The notes: generated by a model not told the origin, from the sequence alone. Positions 1 through 9,322 are shown, numbered from the stretch's first letter. The stretch: DNA of 64,000 bases from Microbacterium thalassium (GCF_014208045.1 NZ_JACHML010000001.1:930001-994000); one strand, 5' to 3'. Numbers and translations are program-made.

Positions 1-1
1 G

Positions 2-658
2 ACCTGGGAGCGCCCGGCGGGCGTCGGCGCGGGCGACTACGTGCTGAACGTGGCCTACGCGCAGAACGAGGTCAACACCGGGCACCCGTACAACACCGAC
101 GTCGTCACCCGGTTCATCGATACGACCGAGGCCGGCGGCGACACGACGCGGTCGCCGTACCGCAACAACTACACGTGGGACGGATTCTGGGCGGTCACCT
201 CCGACCTGACCCTGACCACAGACGACGGCGCGCTGACGTTCGACCGCAGCGATGGCTGGGCCCCGAACGTCGACTGGCTGTCGCTGTCGCCGCTCACCCA
301 GGGCACGACCGTGATCACCCACTTCGCCCAGCCGGTGAAGTCGGACGGCTCGATGACCACGGTCAAGGCCGGGAAGACGGTGCCGCTGAAGTTCGAGGCG
401 TTCGCCGACGGTGTCGAGGTGACGGACCCGGAGCAGGTCTCGCTGACGATCGTCGAGGTGGCATGCGATACCGGCGAGATCGTCGGAGACGACATCGCGG
501 CCTCGTCCGCGCCGGGCCAGACGGTCCTGCGCTATGACGAGGCGGCGGGCCAGTTCGTCTACAACTGGAAGGCGCCGGCTCCGGCCGGAAAGTGCTACCA
601 GGCGACCGCGACGGTGGCGGGCGGTGGGTCGATGACCGCCCTTTTCATGGTCGGGTAG
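2..658 (+). CDS. C-terminal part of a PxKF-domain surface protein (5' end outside window)
   Basis: The frame is open from the left edge with no start codon that must be real, so this is the last ~218 residues of a larger protein. The C-terminal ~100 residues fit the PxKF domain: a lysine-rich strand (VKAGKTVPLKFEA), paired cysteines in 'VACDTG' and 'GKCYQA', the 'RYDEAAGQFVYNWK' core and a terminal hydrophobic strand. In actinobacteria this domain sits at the end of large secreted or cell-surface proteins, often lyases, nucleosidases or glycoside hydrolases. The preceding part (TRFIDTTEAGGD...) is not recognised, so the enzymatic function lies off the window. A strong hairpin follows the stop. 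Confidence 0.7.
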   Translation, partial: TWERPAGVGAGDYVLNVAYAQNEVNTGHPYNTDVVTRFIDTTEAGGDTTRSPYRNNYTWDGFWAVTSDLTLTTDDGALTFDRSDGWAPNVDWLSLSPLTQGTTVITHFAQPVKSDGSMTTVKAGKTVPLKFEAFADGVEVTDPEQVSLTIVEVACDTGEIVGDDIAASSAPGQTVLRYDEAAGQFVYNWKAPAPAGKCYQATATVAGGGSMTALFMVG

Positions 659-675
659 ACGAACCGATCCACCCG

Positions 676-716
676 CGACCGGGTGGGGTGGCGTGATCCG
701 CCATCCCACCCGGTCG
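676..716. terminator. Strong hairpin after the PxKF gene
   Basis: An 18-bp stem (676-693 with 699-716, one G-U pair) closes a 5-nt loop 17 nt after the stop codon. There is no clear U-tract, as is usual in high-G+C actinobacteria. It also argues that the next gene does not begin at the in-frame ATG at 693, which lies at the foot of this hairpin. Confidence 0.75.
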
Positions 717-806
717 TCTCGGGGCAGCGGCCGCGGAGGAGCGGATGAACGCGAACACACCACGGACGGCGATCGGGTCCTGCCCGGACGTGCCACAATC
801 ACTGCC

Positions 807-1844
807 GTGACGAACGGGAACGCGGGCGAGGCGGCGCGACCCCATGCGCCCAACATCCGGGACGTCGCGGCGGCGGCCGGCGTCTCGTATCAGACCGTGT
901 CCCGCGTGCTGAACGACGCGGCCAACGTGAGCGATGAGACCCGCACGCGCGTGCTCGAGACCATCGCCGCCATGGACTACCGCCCGAGCCGCGCCGCGCG
1001 CTCGCTGAACTACGGCCGCGTCGGCGCGGTGACGGTCGTCACGGCCGATACGCAGCTCTACGGTCACGCGAGCACGCTGCGCGGCATCGAGGAGAGCGCG
1101 CGGGCCGCGGGGCACACCGTCGGCATCACGGTCGTGGAGTCCGACGCGCAGCCGCACGTGCGGCGCGTCGTGGAGCAGCTGAGCGACCCGAGCTCCGGGG
1201 CTGTCGTCGTCATCGGATTCGATCCGGCGTCGTTCGCCGTCCTGGCGGGGATCCCGGCCGATGTGCCGGTCGTCGTCGTCGCCGAGCCCGGTCATGTCGG
1301 CATCGGGCGGCCATCGCTGTCGCTCGACGAGCACGCCGCCGCGGCCGCCGCGACCACCTACCTCCTCGACCTCGGTCACCGGACCGTGCATCACGTCGCG
1401 ATTCCCGCCGAGCAGCCCGGCGTCGGTCGCCAGTCCGGGTGGCGAGAAGCACTCGAAGCGGCGGACGCCCCGGTGCCGGAGGTCGTGCCGGCCGGGTGGA
1501 GCCTGCAGGACGGGTACGAGGCCGGGCGGATGCTGGCGGCCCGGGACGACGTCACGGCGGTGTTCTGCGGCAACGACGACATCGCGCTCGGGGTTCGTCG
1601 GGCGATGTACGACGCGGGTCGGCAGATCCCGGCCCAGGTGAGCATCGTCGGGTTCGACGACATCCCCGCCACGGAGTTCTGGACCCCGGCGCTCACGACG
1701 GTGCATATGGACTTCGTCGCCCTGGGCCGGGCGGCGCACGCGATGGCCGACGCGCTGACGCGTGGTGGTGAAGCAGTGGCGCCGCAGCTGCCGGTGCCCT
1801 CGCTGGTCGTGCGGGAATCGACCGCGCCTCCGCGCCGGGGATAG
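807..1844 (+). CDS. LacI-family transcriptional regulator
   Basis: A 345-aa protein with the canonical LacI helix-turn-helix near the N-terminus (IRDVAAAAGVSYQTVSRVLN) and a periplasmic-binding-like sensor domain ending in 'SIVGFDDIPATEFWTPALTT', typical of sugar-responsive repressors. The GTG at 807 is chosen because it starts 11 codons before the HTH, whereas the upstream ATG at 693 is buried in the preceding gene's terminator hairpin. The ligand is unknown. The gene converges on the DUF5107/cellulase-like operon. It may control that or the carbohydrate genes further right, but no matching operator was assigned. Confidence 0.9.
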   Translation: MTNGNAGEAARPHAPNIRDVAAAAGVSYQTVSRVLNDAANVSDETRTRVLETIAAMDYRPSRAARSLNYGRVGAVTVVTADTQLYGHASTLRGIEESARAAGHTVGITVVESDAQPHVRRVVEQLSDPSSGAVVVIGFDPASFAVLAGIPADVPVVVVAEPGHVGIGRPSLSLDEHAAAAAATTYLLDLGHRTVHHVAIPAEQPGVGRQSGWREALEAADAPVPEVVPAGWSLQDGYEAGRMLAARDDVTAVFCGNDDIALGVRRAMYDAGRQIPAQVSIVGFDDIPATEFWTPALTTVHMDFVALGRAAHAMADALTRGGEAVAPQLPVPSLVVRESTAPPRRG

Positions 1845-1976
1845 CGGACCTGTCGCCCGGGGGCGCGGGCGGCGACGCCGAGTTCGCCCCCCTCGAGCAG
1901 GTGTGGGACCTGGCGGACCAGAGGGCGGGTGCGGCCGGGCCGGCCGAACCCACGGCACCCTAGGAGCGCCGGCGGA

Positions 1977-3305
1977 TCAGACCGGCTCCCGCGCGGCGGC
2001 GCTCGCCGCCAGGATGCGCGCGGTCATCGTGCGCTGCCACTCGCGCTGCTGCCACATCGGGTGATGCGGCGCCGCGTTCGAGCACAGCACCACGCCCCAC
2101 ACACCGTGGGCGATCGCGGTGTCGATGCCGTGCTCGGCGAGTGCGCGGCCGATGCCCGACTCCTCGAAGGTGCCGTGCAGCGGCGTGTAGCCGACCCACC
2201 CCTCGCCGACGACCGCGGGGATGTTCTTCCACCGCGCCCACGCCGCGATCGCGATCGTGCGCGACGCGATCTCGCGGCGCATCACCTGCTCGTAGGGTGC
2301 GTAGTGGTCGAACAGCCACGCGTCCCACGCCGTCTCGTCGATCCAGTCGTAGCCGTAGATCATCTGGTCGGTGACGACCGTGGCCCGGTACTTCCAGTCC
2401 GCCGCGCGGCCGTACGCCTCCGGCGTCGGCGCGTCGGGCCGCAGCATCGATCGCAGAGCCGCATTCGGGAACCCCTCGCTGCCCTCGGCGCGGATGTCGA
2501 GGAGGCTCTGCAGCTCGTCGAGCACGCCGTAGCTGTACACGTGGAACTGCGCCGCGCCGAGGCCGTCGGGCACGCGGTGCATCGCCAGGTGCGGCGGCTT
2601 GCCGTAGCTCGCGGTCACGACCAGATCCGGATGCCGCGTCCGCAGCCTCTCGACCTGCGCCGCGCCGCCGTCTGCGAGGTCGGGCAGGATCGAGAAGTCG
2701 ACCTCGTTGTGCAGCTCGACCAGCGCGATGCGGTCGCGGTGACCGTGCGTCGTCAGCCATCCGATCATGCGGTCCCACGCGTCGGCGAGGACGCGGTAGC
2801 GCGCGTCGAGCGGGATCGCATCGATGGTCTCGAACCACTCTGGCTCCGCCGCGAACGCGGGTGACTGCTGGTACTCCCAGCTCGCCAGGATGATGACGAT
2901 CCCGTGCCGCTCGGCCGCGTCGAACAGCGCGAGCAGGCGCGCCCGCAGGTCGATCGTGAAGCCTCCGGGGGTGTCGTACCACCGGGTCCGCTGACCGAAG
3001 AAGCCGCCCGCGGGCGACGCGCCCAGTCCCTCGATCTCGAGTGCGCCCGCGAGATCGTCGAGCCCGAGACCGCCGAACAGCAGCAGCGGTGCGGCGCAGA
3101 TGCGGACGGCGTTGTAGCCGAGCTCGGCGGCATCGACCACCGCCGCATCGAGGTCGGCGTACGGTTCGCCCGGACCGGCCTGCGTGTACCAGGAGAAGTC
3201 CCACAGCGTGATCGCGAGGCGCTCGGGCAGGTGGGCGGGCACCGGGCCCGTCGGGGAGGACTCGTCCCGGGGGATCGCTCCCGACCCGAGATAGCGCTCT
3301 GTCAC
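1977..3305 (-). CDS. Cellulase-like glycoside hydrolase family protein
   Basis: A 442-aa cytoplasmic-looking protein (no signal peptide) resembling the 'cellulase-like' TIM-barrel group related to clan GH-A. The GH-A pattern is visible: 'VELHNEVD' gives the Asn-Glu acid/base pair (Glu ~201) on strand 4, and 'PAVVGEGW' gives a candidate nucleophile (Glu ~368) on strand 7. It starts with GTG overlapping the stop of the upstream DUF5107 gene (GTGA), so the two are translationally coupled and probably act on the same glycan. Substrate and GH family cannot be assigned by eye. An intracellular role on imported oligosaccharides is inferred from the missing signal peptide. Confidence 0.7.
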   Translation of the reverse strand: MTERYLGSGAIPRDESSPTGPVPAHLPERLAITLWDFSWYTQAGPGEPYADLDAAVVDAAELGYNAVRICAAPLLLFGGLGLDDLAGALEIEGLGASPAGGFFGQRTRWYDTPGGFTIDLRARLLALFDAAERHGIVIILASWEYQQSPAFAAEPEWFETIDAIPLDARYRVLADAWDRMIGWLTTHGHRDRIALVELHNEVDFSILPDLADGGAAQVERLRTRHPDLVVTASYGKPPHLAMHRVPDGLGAAQFHVYSYGVLDELQSLLDIRAEGSEGFPNAALRSMLRPDAPTPEAYGRAADWKYRATVVTDQMIYGYDWIDETAWDAWLFDHYAPYEQVMRREIASRTIAIAAWARWKNIPAVVGEGWVGYTPLHGTFEESGIGRALAEHGIDTAIAHGVWGVVLCSNAAPHHPMWQQREWQRTMTARILAASAAAREPV

Positions 3306-6300
3306 GAGGCGATCATCTCGTGGAGGCTCCGCCCGCGCGAGGCGAGCGCCTCGAGGGCATCCGCGGTGCGCTCGCGCGCCGCGCCCGTGTCGGTGTCGAA
3401 CAGGGCGAGCTCAGGCAGCGACGTGGCGAAGTAGTCCACGGCGTCGCGTTCGCGGCGCAGCTGCGCGGCGCGGTCGTCGAGCTCCTGCCAGATCGCGTCG
3501 GCGTCGGCGTGCTCGGCGAGGCGCGTGTGCGCGACGCCGGTCCAGAAGGTGGCCTCGTCGGCGGGGCGGGGAGCGACCGCGAGCGGGGTGGCCGCCCGGG
3601 CGGACTCCCACGCCTCGCGGGCGCCGGACTCGTCTCCGGCGGCCAGGCGTGCATCGCCCAGCACGACCCAGCGCTCGACGGGGCGCTCGGCGGGATGCCG
3701 GCCCTCGCCGAGGTGCGCGGGCGGGGTCATGCCCTCTTCGAGCAGCCGGACCGCCGCCGCGGGGTCGGTCTCGACGAGCGATCGCGCCTTCGTGCAGGCG
3801 GCGCGGTCGTAGGCGGCGATCACACGGCCCTCGCCGCCTTCGAAGGGCCGGAAGAAGCGCGTCGTCAGGATGTCCCACGCCTCGTCGACGCGGCCGGCGT
3901 CCAGCAGCAGCGTCACGTGACGCAGTGACAGGTCGTCGCGCGTGCCGAGCAGGCTCGCGAACTGCTCGAGCAGGTCGAGGCGTGCGCCGGCGTCCAGCCC
4001 GCGGCGTTCGGCGAGCACATCGCGCTCGAACACGAGGCGGGCATCGGGACGCAGCGCGAGCGCGCGCTCGAAGGCCCGCGCCGCGGCATCCGTGTCGTCC
4101 TCGGCCGCCACTGCCGCGATCGCGAGATTGCGCCACACGACCGGATCGGTCGAACCAGCCTCGGCCGCGGTGCGCAGCAGCGCGAGCGCCTCCGCGTTCC
4201 GCGCGGCGTCCAGCATCCACATCCCCAGGAGCCCCGTGGCGACCGCATCGGCAGGGTCGGCGTCGACGGCCGCGACGAGCGCGTCGTGCTGGTCGAGGCC
4301 GGCGGGGAAGGCGAAGGCCGCCGGGGCCCGGCGGGCCGCCTCGCGCTCGGCCGCAGCCTCGTCCGCACGACCCGCCGCGTCGAGCCAGTGCGCGCGGAGG
4401 TAGTGGCGGATGGGGCCGGCCAGTCCGGCCGCCGGCGCGGCGGGATCGGTCTGGGCGGTGGCGGCGAGGGCCGCGTCGTACGCGCCGGCGCGGGCGAACT
4501 CGGCTCCGACGTCGAGCGCCGTGCGCGCGTCGCGGTCGCCGTGCACGCCCACGAGCGCGGACGTGGCGGGGTCGAGCGGGTCGGCCGCATGCAGCTCGCG
4601 GAGCGCGTCGGCGGCGGATGCGGCGTCGCCGAGGAAGGCCGTCGCCAGCGCCGCGAGACGCCGCGCCTCGGGGATCGGGCCGGCCGCGCCCGCGAGTCGC
4701 AGCGCGGCGCGGGCGTCGCCGCCGCGCAGCGCGATGCGCGCGCGGGCGAGGGTGGCCGGGGCCGCCCATGCGGCGTTCCACGCGGCCTTGCCGAACCAGC
4801 GGTCGGCCGCGTCGTCCTCGCCCAGGCGCTCGCACGCGAGCCCCAGAAGGTAGAACGGCTCGCCGTCGCGCGGGTTGAGGTTGCGGCGCGTGATGCGCGC
4901 GAGGGCCGTCTCGAGCGCGTCCTTCGCCTCCGTGTACTCGCCGCGGTTCAGGTGCCACGCGCCGAGTGCCGTCGCAGCGCGCGAATCGGAGGGGTCGCGC
5001 CGCAGCGCCTCGCGCAGGTACGGGAGCGGCGACCGGGTGGGGTGGCGGTACTGGATCAGGTGCACGGCGGTGACGTACAGCTCGTCGTTCGCGTCGATGT
5101 CCTCGGGGGCGTCGGGTGCGGTGGCGACCCACGGCTCCTCGTCCGACGCCGCCTTCGCGGTCCACTCGACGAGGGTGCGGTCGGCGGTCGCGACCGTCAC
5201 GGTCACGACGTCGTCGGATGCGGCGTCGACCGTCTGGACGAACGGCGTCCGGGGGTCCAACGCCGTCGTCCACTCGGCAAGCTCGGCGTCGCCGGAGCGG
5301 ACCGTGATCGTCACGTTCTCGAACGCGGTCGTGGCGACGACCCCGATGCGCGTACCCGCCCCGTCGGGCGACACCGCCACCGCGGCATCCGTCGTCGCCT
5401 GACGGGCGGGGCCCATGCGGTGGATCGGGTACCAGAACTGGCTGAAGGTCTTGGTCTCGCCCGGCAGCAGCCAGCTGAAGTCGGGCTGATTGTCGGTGTA
5501 GACGCCCGCCATGAGCTCGACGTACGGGCCGTCGGCGTCGGTGAGCTGGTCGTCCCACGCGTGCCCGATGGGGCCGTTGCCCCACGTCCACTGCTTCTTG
5601 CCGGGCGAGACCGAGCGGTCGGCCCAGTGGACGAACCCGGCATCCGCGGCGTGGTCGTACCCGCCGAAGTACTCGTCGTCGGTGTCGGTGATCATGTACG
5701 ACGTCGGCACCGGGATGTTCGAGTAGATGTCGATGCGATCGGCATCCGCGCGCTCGTCCGCCAGCGTCGGGTAGTCGACGCCGTAGTACGCGCGGTCGGC
5801 GCGCGGGAAGGCCGAGATCGCACGCCGGGCGTGGTCGGCGACGAACCCGACGTCGTCCGGGAAGAACGACTGATACTCCTCGTGCACACGCGCTGCGACG
5901 TTCGCCCACCACAGGAAGGTCTGCGGCACATCGGTGCGGTTGTGCAGGATCGCCTCGGCCTCGACGAGCGACGAGCCCGGACGAAGGCGGATGCCGTGGA
6001 CGCCGCGCATGCGCTGCAGCGGGTCGAGGTCACTGTGCCACACCACGACGGCGCCGTCGTCCTCGCGCTCGATGCGGGTGTCGACCGGCAGATAGGTGGC
6101 GGGGCGGTGGTGCTGCGGCCAGTTGAACTCGACGCCGCCCGAGATCCAGGGGCCCGCGAGGCCCACGAGCGCGGGCTTGATGACGTTGTTGCGGTAGAAG
6201 AAGTCGTAGCCCGCGACCTTGTCGTACCCGATGTGGATGCGCCCGCCGATCTCGGGCAGCAGCATGAGGCGCACGTACGCGTTCTCGAGGTGGATCGCCT

Positions 6301-6550
6301 GCCACCGGCGCGGCGCCTTCGTCTGCGAGACGCTGTCGATCATCGGCAGCGGATACACCTTGCCGCTCGAGCCCTGGTACACGCGGCGGTCGAGGAACAG
6401 CGGGTACGGGTCGGGGTCGCCGGCCTCGTAGGTGTCGATCGAGACCGGCTCGCTCCAGCACGCCACGCCGCCGGCGGCGAGGATCGCGGCCTGGTCGGCG
6501 GGAGCGTCGGGGAGGACGATACGGCTCGGGGCGTCATTGTCACGGGTCAC
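3302..6550 (-). CDS. DUF5107 domain protein with tetratricopeptide repeats
   Basis: A 1082-aa protein. The N-terminal ~380 residues match the DUF5107 type: a 'VLPEIGGRIHIGYDK' strand, 'GGVEFNWPQHH' and a 'GPYVELMAGVYTDNQPDFSWLLPGE' block, resembling mutarotase-like beta-sandwich proteins. The rest (~470-1080) is alanine-rich helical repeats of TPR type. The molecular activity of DUF5107 is not established to my knowledge. The proteins are commonly linked to carbohydrate operons, and here the gene is coupled (GTGA) to a cellulase-like hydrolase. The GTG at 6548-6550 is used as start. The gene is divergent from an AraC regulator, which is the obvious candidate controller. Confidence 0.8.
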   Translation of the reverse strand: MTRDNDAPSRIVLPDAPADQAAILAAGGVACWSEPVSIDTYEAGDPDPYPLFLDRRVYQGSSGKVYPLPMIDSVSQTKAPRRWQAIHLENAYVRLMLLPEIGGRIHIGYDKVAGYDFFYRNNVIKPALVGLAGPWISGGVEFNWPQHHRPATYLPVDTRIEREDDGAVVVWHSDLDPLQRMRGVHGIRLRPGSSLVEAEAILHNRTDVPQTFLWWANVAARVHEEYQSFFPDDVGFVADHARRAISAFPRADRAYYGVDYPTLADERADADRIDIYSNIPVPTSYMITDTDDEYFGGYDHAADAGFVHWADRSVSPGKKQWTWGNGPIGHAWDDQLTDADGPYVELMAGVYTDNQPDFSWLLPGETKTFSQFWYPIHRMGPARQATTDAAVAVSPDGAGTRIGVVATTAFENVTITVRSGDAELAEWTTALDPRTPFVQTVDAASDDVVTVTVATADRTLVEWTAKAASDEEPWVATAPDAPEDIDANDELYVTAVHLIQYRHPTRSPLPYLREALRRDPSDSRAATALGAWHLNRGEYTEAKDALETALARITRRNLNPRDGEPFYLLGLACERLGEDDAADRWFGKAAWNAAWAAPATLARARIALRGGDARAALRLAGAAGPIPEARRLAALATAFLGDAASAADALRELHAADPLDPATSALVGVHGDRDARTALDVGAEFARAGAYDAALAATAQTDPAAPAAGLAGPIRHYLRAHWLDAAGRADEAAAEREAARRAPAAFAFPAGLDQHDALVAAVDADPADAVATGLLGMWMLDAARNAEALALLRTAAEAGSTDPVVWRNLAIAAVAAEDDTDAAARAFERALALRPDARLVFERDVLAERRGLDAGARLDLLEQFASLLGTRDDLSLRHVTLLLDAGRVDEAWDILTTRFFRPFEGGEGRVIAAYDRAACTKARSLVETDPAAAVRLLEEGMTPPAHLGEGRHPAERPVERWVVLGDARLAAGDESGAREAWESARAATPLAVAPRPADEATFWTGVAHTRLAEHADADAIWQELDDRAAQLRRERDAVDYFATSLPELALFDTDTGAARERTADALEALASRGRSLHEMIAS

Positions 6551-6633
6551 GTCCTGAGACTACGGCCACGGAAATCGCGGGAACATGGGGATTCGGATGC
6601 AGAACCTGGACGATTCGATGATGGTGTGTCACC

Positions 6634-7506
6634 ATGCGGATCATGGAGCGGACCGAGGGCTTCGAGGACCAGCGGCTGAGCGTTCTGCCGAGGCCGCTCG
6701 TGGCGGCGGCTCTGACGCGCCCGGTCACGCGGCGGATGCTGGTCACGGATGCCGGCTGGTTCCCGCACGCCGAGCGTCATGGACGTCACCGGCCGCGCGG
6801 CGCGGACGAGACGATCGTCATCGTGTGCGCGGCGGGCTCCGGATGGGTCGACACCGGCGGCGTGCGGGAGCGGGTCGCGCCTGGGGCGGCCGTCGTGATC
6901 CCGAGCGCCGTGCCGCACGCGTACGGGGCGACGCCCGGGGATGCGTGGACGATCTGGTGGTGCCATGTGCGGGGAACCGATGTCGCCGAACTCGTCGAGG
7001 CGACCGGTGCGGCGCCGGGCCGCGTGGCGCTGTCGCTCCGGGCGAGCGAGCGCGTCATCGCGCTGCTCGACGAGATCTCGCTCGCCCTCTCCCGCGACAC
7101 CACTCCCGCGACACTGACGGCCGCGTCGGGCATGGCGTGGCGGCTGCTCACCCAGCTGGCGGTCGATCGGATGCGGCCCGAGGCGGGCAGCCCGCTGCAG
7201 CGCGCCATGCGGTACCTCGAGGAGCGCATCGACGGGCACATCGCGGTGCCGGAGCTCGCCGGCATGGTCGGGGTGTCGGCATCCCATCTCTCGGCACTGT
7301 TCCGCGAGGCGACGGGTGGCGGAGTCATCGCCTACCATTCCGCGCTCAAGATGGCCCGCGCCCGCACGCTCCTCGACACCACCGATCTTTCGGTCGCCGA
7401 CATCGGGCGCCGGGTGGGGATGGACGATCCGTTCTACTTCTCACGCCGGTTCCGCGCGGTGCACGGCATGAGCCCGCGGGCGTACCGGGCCACGCACAAG
7501 GGGTGA
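6634..7506 (+). CDS. AraC-family transcriptional regulator
   Basis: A 290-aa protein with an N-terminal cupin-like sensor (GSGWVDTGGVRERVAPGAAV, then a PSAVPHAYG turn) and two C-terminal helix-turn-helices (VPELAGMVGVSASHLSALFR and VADIGRRVGMDDPFYFSRRF), ending in the AraC signature 'MSPRAYR'. It is divergent from the DUF5107/cellulase-like operon with ~83 bp between starts, so it probably activates that operon in response to a sugar. A perfect 15-bp inverted repeat (ATGGTG-TGT-CACCAT, 6621-6635) overlaps the start codon and might be autoregulatory. AraC proteins more often use direct repeats, so this is weak. Confidence 0.9.
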   Translation: MRIMERTEGFEDQRLSVLPRPLVAAALTRPVTRRMLVTDAGWFPHAERHGRHRPRGADETIVIVCAAGSGWVDTGGVRERVAPGAAVVIPSAVPHAYGATPGDAWTIWWCHVRGTDVAELVEATGAAPGRVALSLRASERVIALLDEISLALSRDTTPATLTAASGMAWRLLTQLAVDRMRPEAGSPLQRAMRYLEERIDGHIAVPELAGMVGVSASHLSALFREATGGGVIAYHSALKMARARTLLDTTDLSVADIGRRVGMDDPFYFSRRFRAVHGMSPRAYRATHKG

Positions 7507-7538
7507 TCGGCGGTCGTCCTGCCGGCGTTGAAGTGGTA

Positions 7539-7558
7539 TGTTCAGAATGTTCTGAACA
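7539..7558. promoter_or_regulatory. Palindromic operator for the GbsR/MarR-GT1 operon
   Basis: A perfect 9-2-9 inverted repeat, TGTTCAGAA-TG-TTCTGAACA, lies 20 bp before the ATG of the GbsR/MarR regulator gene and just after the AraC stop. Size, symmetry and position suit a MarR-type dimer acting as an autorepressor. Binding by the adjacent regulator is inferred, not shown. Confidence 0.75.
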
Positions 7559-7577
7559 ATACGTCCGGTGGTGACTG

Positions 7578-8039
7578 ATGCACGACGACCAGGCCCGCGC
7601 CTACGCCGAAGAGGTCGGCGTCGTGCTCGCCCAGATGGGCACGACGCCGTCGTTCGGAACGCTGCTCGGGTGGCTCATGATCTGCGACCCGCCGCAGCAG
7701 ACGAGCGCGCAGCTGTGCGAGGCGACCGGCCTGTCGAAGGCCTCGGTCTCGACCGGGATGCGCGTGCTGCAGCAGTCGGGGCTGGTGCGGCGCGTGCCGG
7801 CCGCCGGGCGCGGGCACGCGTACGAGATCCACGAGGACGCCTTCGCGCTCGCGGTGGATCCCACCGCCAAGATGCGGGATTTCCTCGACGTCGTGCAGAA
7901 GGGCCTCGACCTGATCGGCGACGACGACGCCCCGCAGGCGCGGCGCCTCGCGCGGACGCGCGATTTCTACGTCTTCATGATGAACCGCATGCCCGAGCTG
8001 ATGGACGAGTTCCGGGCCAGCCAGGAAGGAAGCAGCTGA
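7578..8039 (+). CDS. GbsR/MarR-type transcriptional regulator
   Basis: A 153-aa winged-helix protein. 'TSAQLCEATGLSKASVSTGMRVLQQSGLVRRV' is a clear MarR/GbsR recognition region, followed by a beta wing (GRGHAYEIH) and a C-terminal helical dimerisation segment. The stop TGA shares one base with the ATG of the next gene (TGATG), so regulator and glycosyltransferase form one operon. The 9-2-9 palindrome directly upstream is its likely operator. Known pairings of MarR regulators with GT1 enzymes suggest a response to a small lipophilic or phenolic compound that the transferase would glycosylate; that is inference. Confidence 0.85.
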   Translation: MHDDQARAYAEEVGVVLAQMGTTPSFGTLLGWLMICDPPQQTSAQLCEATGLSKASVSTGMRVLQQSGLVRRVPAAGRGHAYEIHEDAFALAVDPTAKMRDFLDVVQKGLDLIGDDDAPQARRLARTRDFYVFMMNRMPELMDEFRASQEGSS

Positions 8040-9322
8040 TGTCGAAGATCCTCGTGGTGACCGTGGGGTCGCGCGGAGACGTGCAGCCCTATGTCGCACT
8101 CGCGAAGGGACTGCAGGATGCCGGACACGAGGTGATTCTTGCGACATGCGGCCGATTCGCCCCGTTCGTCTCCGAGCACGGTGTGCCGTTCGCGCCGCTC
8201 AGCGACGACATCCTCCTGCTGCTGGACTCCGACGAGGGCCGCTCGACGCTCGACGAGGCATCCGGCATCGTCGGACTCGTCAAGACCAACATCCGGCTCG
8301 TCGGCGAGGCGAAGCGCATCAACGAGAAGCTCATGCACGACGTGTGGCAGGTCGCCGAGCCGTTCGCACCCGACCTCGTCATCTACCACCCGAAGGCGAT
8401 GGCCGGTCCGCATGTCGCCGAGAAGCTCGGCGCCGCAACTGTGCTCGGGCTCGTCGTGCCCGTCTCGGTTCCCACCGGTGAGTTCCCGATGGTGGGCCTG
8501 CCGGCCCTGCCATGGGGTGCCTGGTACAACCGCTTCACCTACAAGCTCGTCGAGGTCGGCTACGCGCAGTACGACAAGATCGTGAACCGCTTCCGGCGCG
8601 AAACGCTCGGGCTGCCCGAGAAGAAGGGCGCGGCGCTGACCACGACGCTGCCCGACGGGCGTCCGATCCCGGTCATCCACGGCATCAGCGAGCACGTGCT
8701 GCCGCGCCCCGCCGACTGGCCCGCGCACGCGCATGAGACCGGGTACTGGTTCCTCGACGCGCCCGACACGTGGTCGCCGCCAGCCGAGCTCGAGGAGTTC
8801 CTGGCCGCCGGGGACCCGCCGGTGTACGTCGGCTTCGGCAGCATGGCCGGGCGCGACCCGAAGCGCATCACGCAGGCGGTCGTCGGCGCTCTCGAGCAGT
8901 CCGGTGTGCGGGGGATCATCGCGACGGGGTGGGGCGGCATGGAGACCGAAGAGCTCCCCGACTCGATCCTGCGGATCACCGAGGCCCCGCACGACTGGAT
9001 CTTCCCGCGCGTCGCGGCGGTCGTGCACCACGGCGGCGCCGGCACGACGGCGGCCGGGCTTCGCGCCGGACGCCCCACCGTGGTGTGCCCGTTCATCATC
9101 GACCAGTTCTTCTGGGGTCGCGTGGTCGCCGCCTCCGGTGCCGGCAGCACGCCGGTGCCGCAGAAGAAGGTCACGGCCGAGCGCCTCGCCGCCGCGATCC
9201 GCCAGGTCGTGACAGATGACGGCATCCGCTCCACGGCCGAAGACATCGGCCGGCGCATCCGCGACGAGGACGGCGTCGCCGCCGCCGTCGAGCAGATCGA
9301 GGGGATCCTCGCGCGGGTCTGA
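8039..9322 (+). CDS. GT1-family glycosyltransferase (UGT/MGT type)
   Basis: A 427-aa GT-B glycosyltransferase. The N-terminus has the acceptor-domain signature 'VVTVGSRGDVQPYVALAKGL'. The C-terminal donor domain has 'HHGGAGTTAAGLRAGRPTV' and 'QFFWGRVV', the hallmark of UDP-sugar (or TDP-sugar) GT1 enzymes acting on sterols, macrolides or flavonoids. The start at 8039 overlaps the regulator stop; the frame is open further upstream but inside the regulator gene. It probably glycosylates a lipophilic small molecule as detoxification or tailoring. The acceptor is unknown. Confidence 0.9.
   Translation: MSKILVVTVGSRGDVQPYVALAKGLQDAGHEVILATCGRFAPFVSEHGVPFAPLSDDILLLLDSDEGRSTLDEASGIVGLVKTNIRLVGEAKRINEKLMHDVWQVAEPFAPDLVIYHPKAMAGPHVAEKLGAATVLGLVVPVSVPTGEFPMVGLPALPWGAWYNRFTYKLVEVGYAQYDKIVNRFRRETLGLPEKKGAALTTTLPDGRPIPVIHGISEHVLPRPADWPAHAHETGYWFLDAPDTWSPPAELEEFLAAGDPPVYVGFGSMAGRDPKRITQAVVGALEQSGVRGIIATGWGGMETEELPDSILRITEAPHDWIFPRVAAVVHHGGAGTTAAGLRAGRPTVVCPFIIDQFFWGRVVAASGAGSTPVPQKKVTAERLAAAIRQVVTDDGIRSTAEDIGRRIRDEDGVAAAVEQIEGILARV

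Noticed and set aside
693..806. N-terminal extension of the first LacI regulator from ATG 693
   Set aside because: The extension lies in the terminator hairpin of the preceding gene and has no LacI similarity; GTG 807 fits the family length.
1931..1946. GGCCG-type hairpin between the first LacI and the cellulase-like gene
   Set aside because: Short G+C-only stem with a 3-nt loop; no support as a functional element.
3411..5912. An 833-codon minus-strand frame inside the DUF5107 gene
   Set aside because: Same strand but a different frame from the real gene; Arg-rich, with no recognisable motif.
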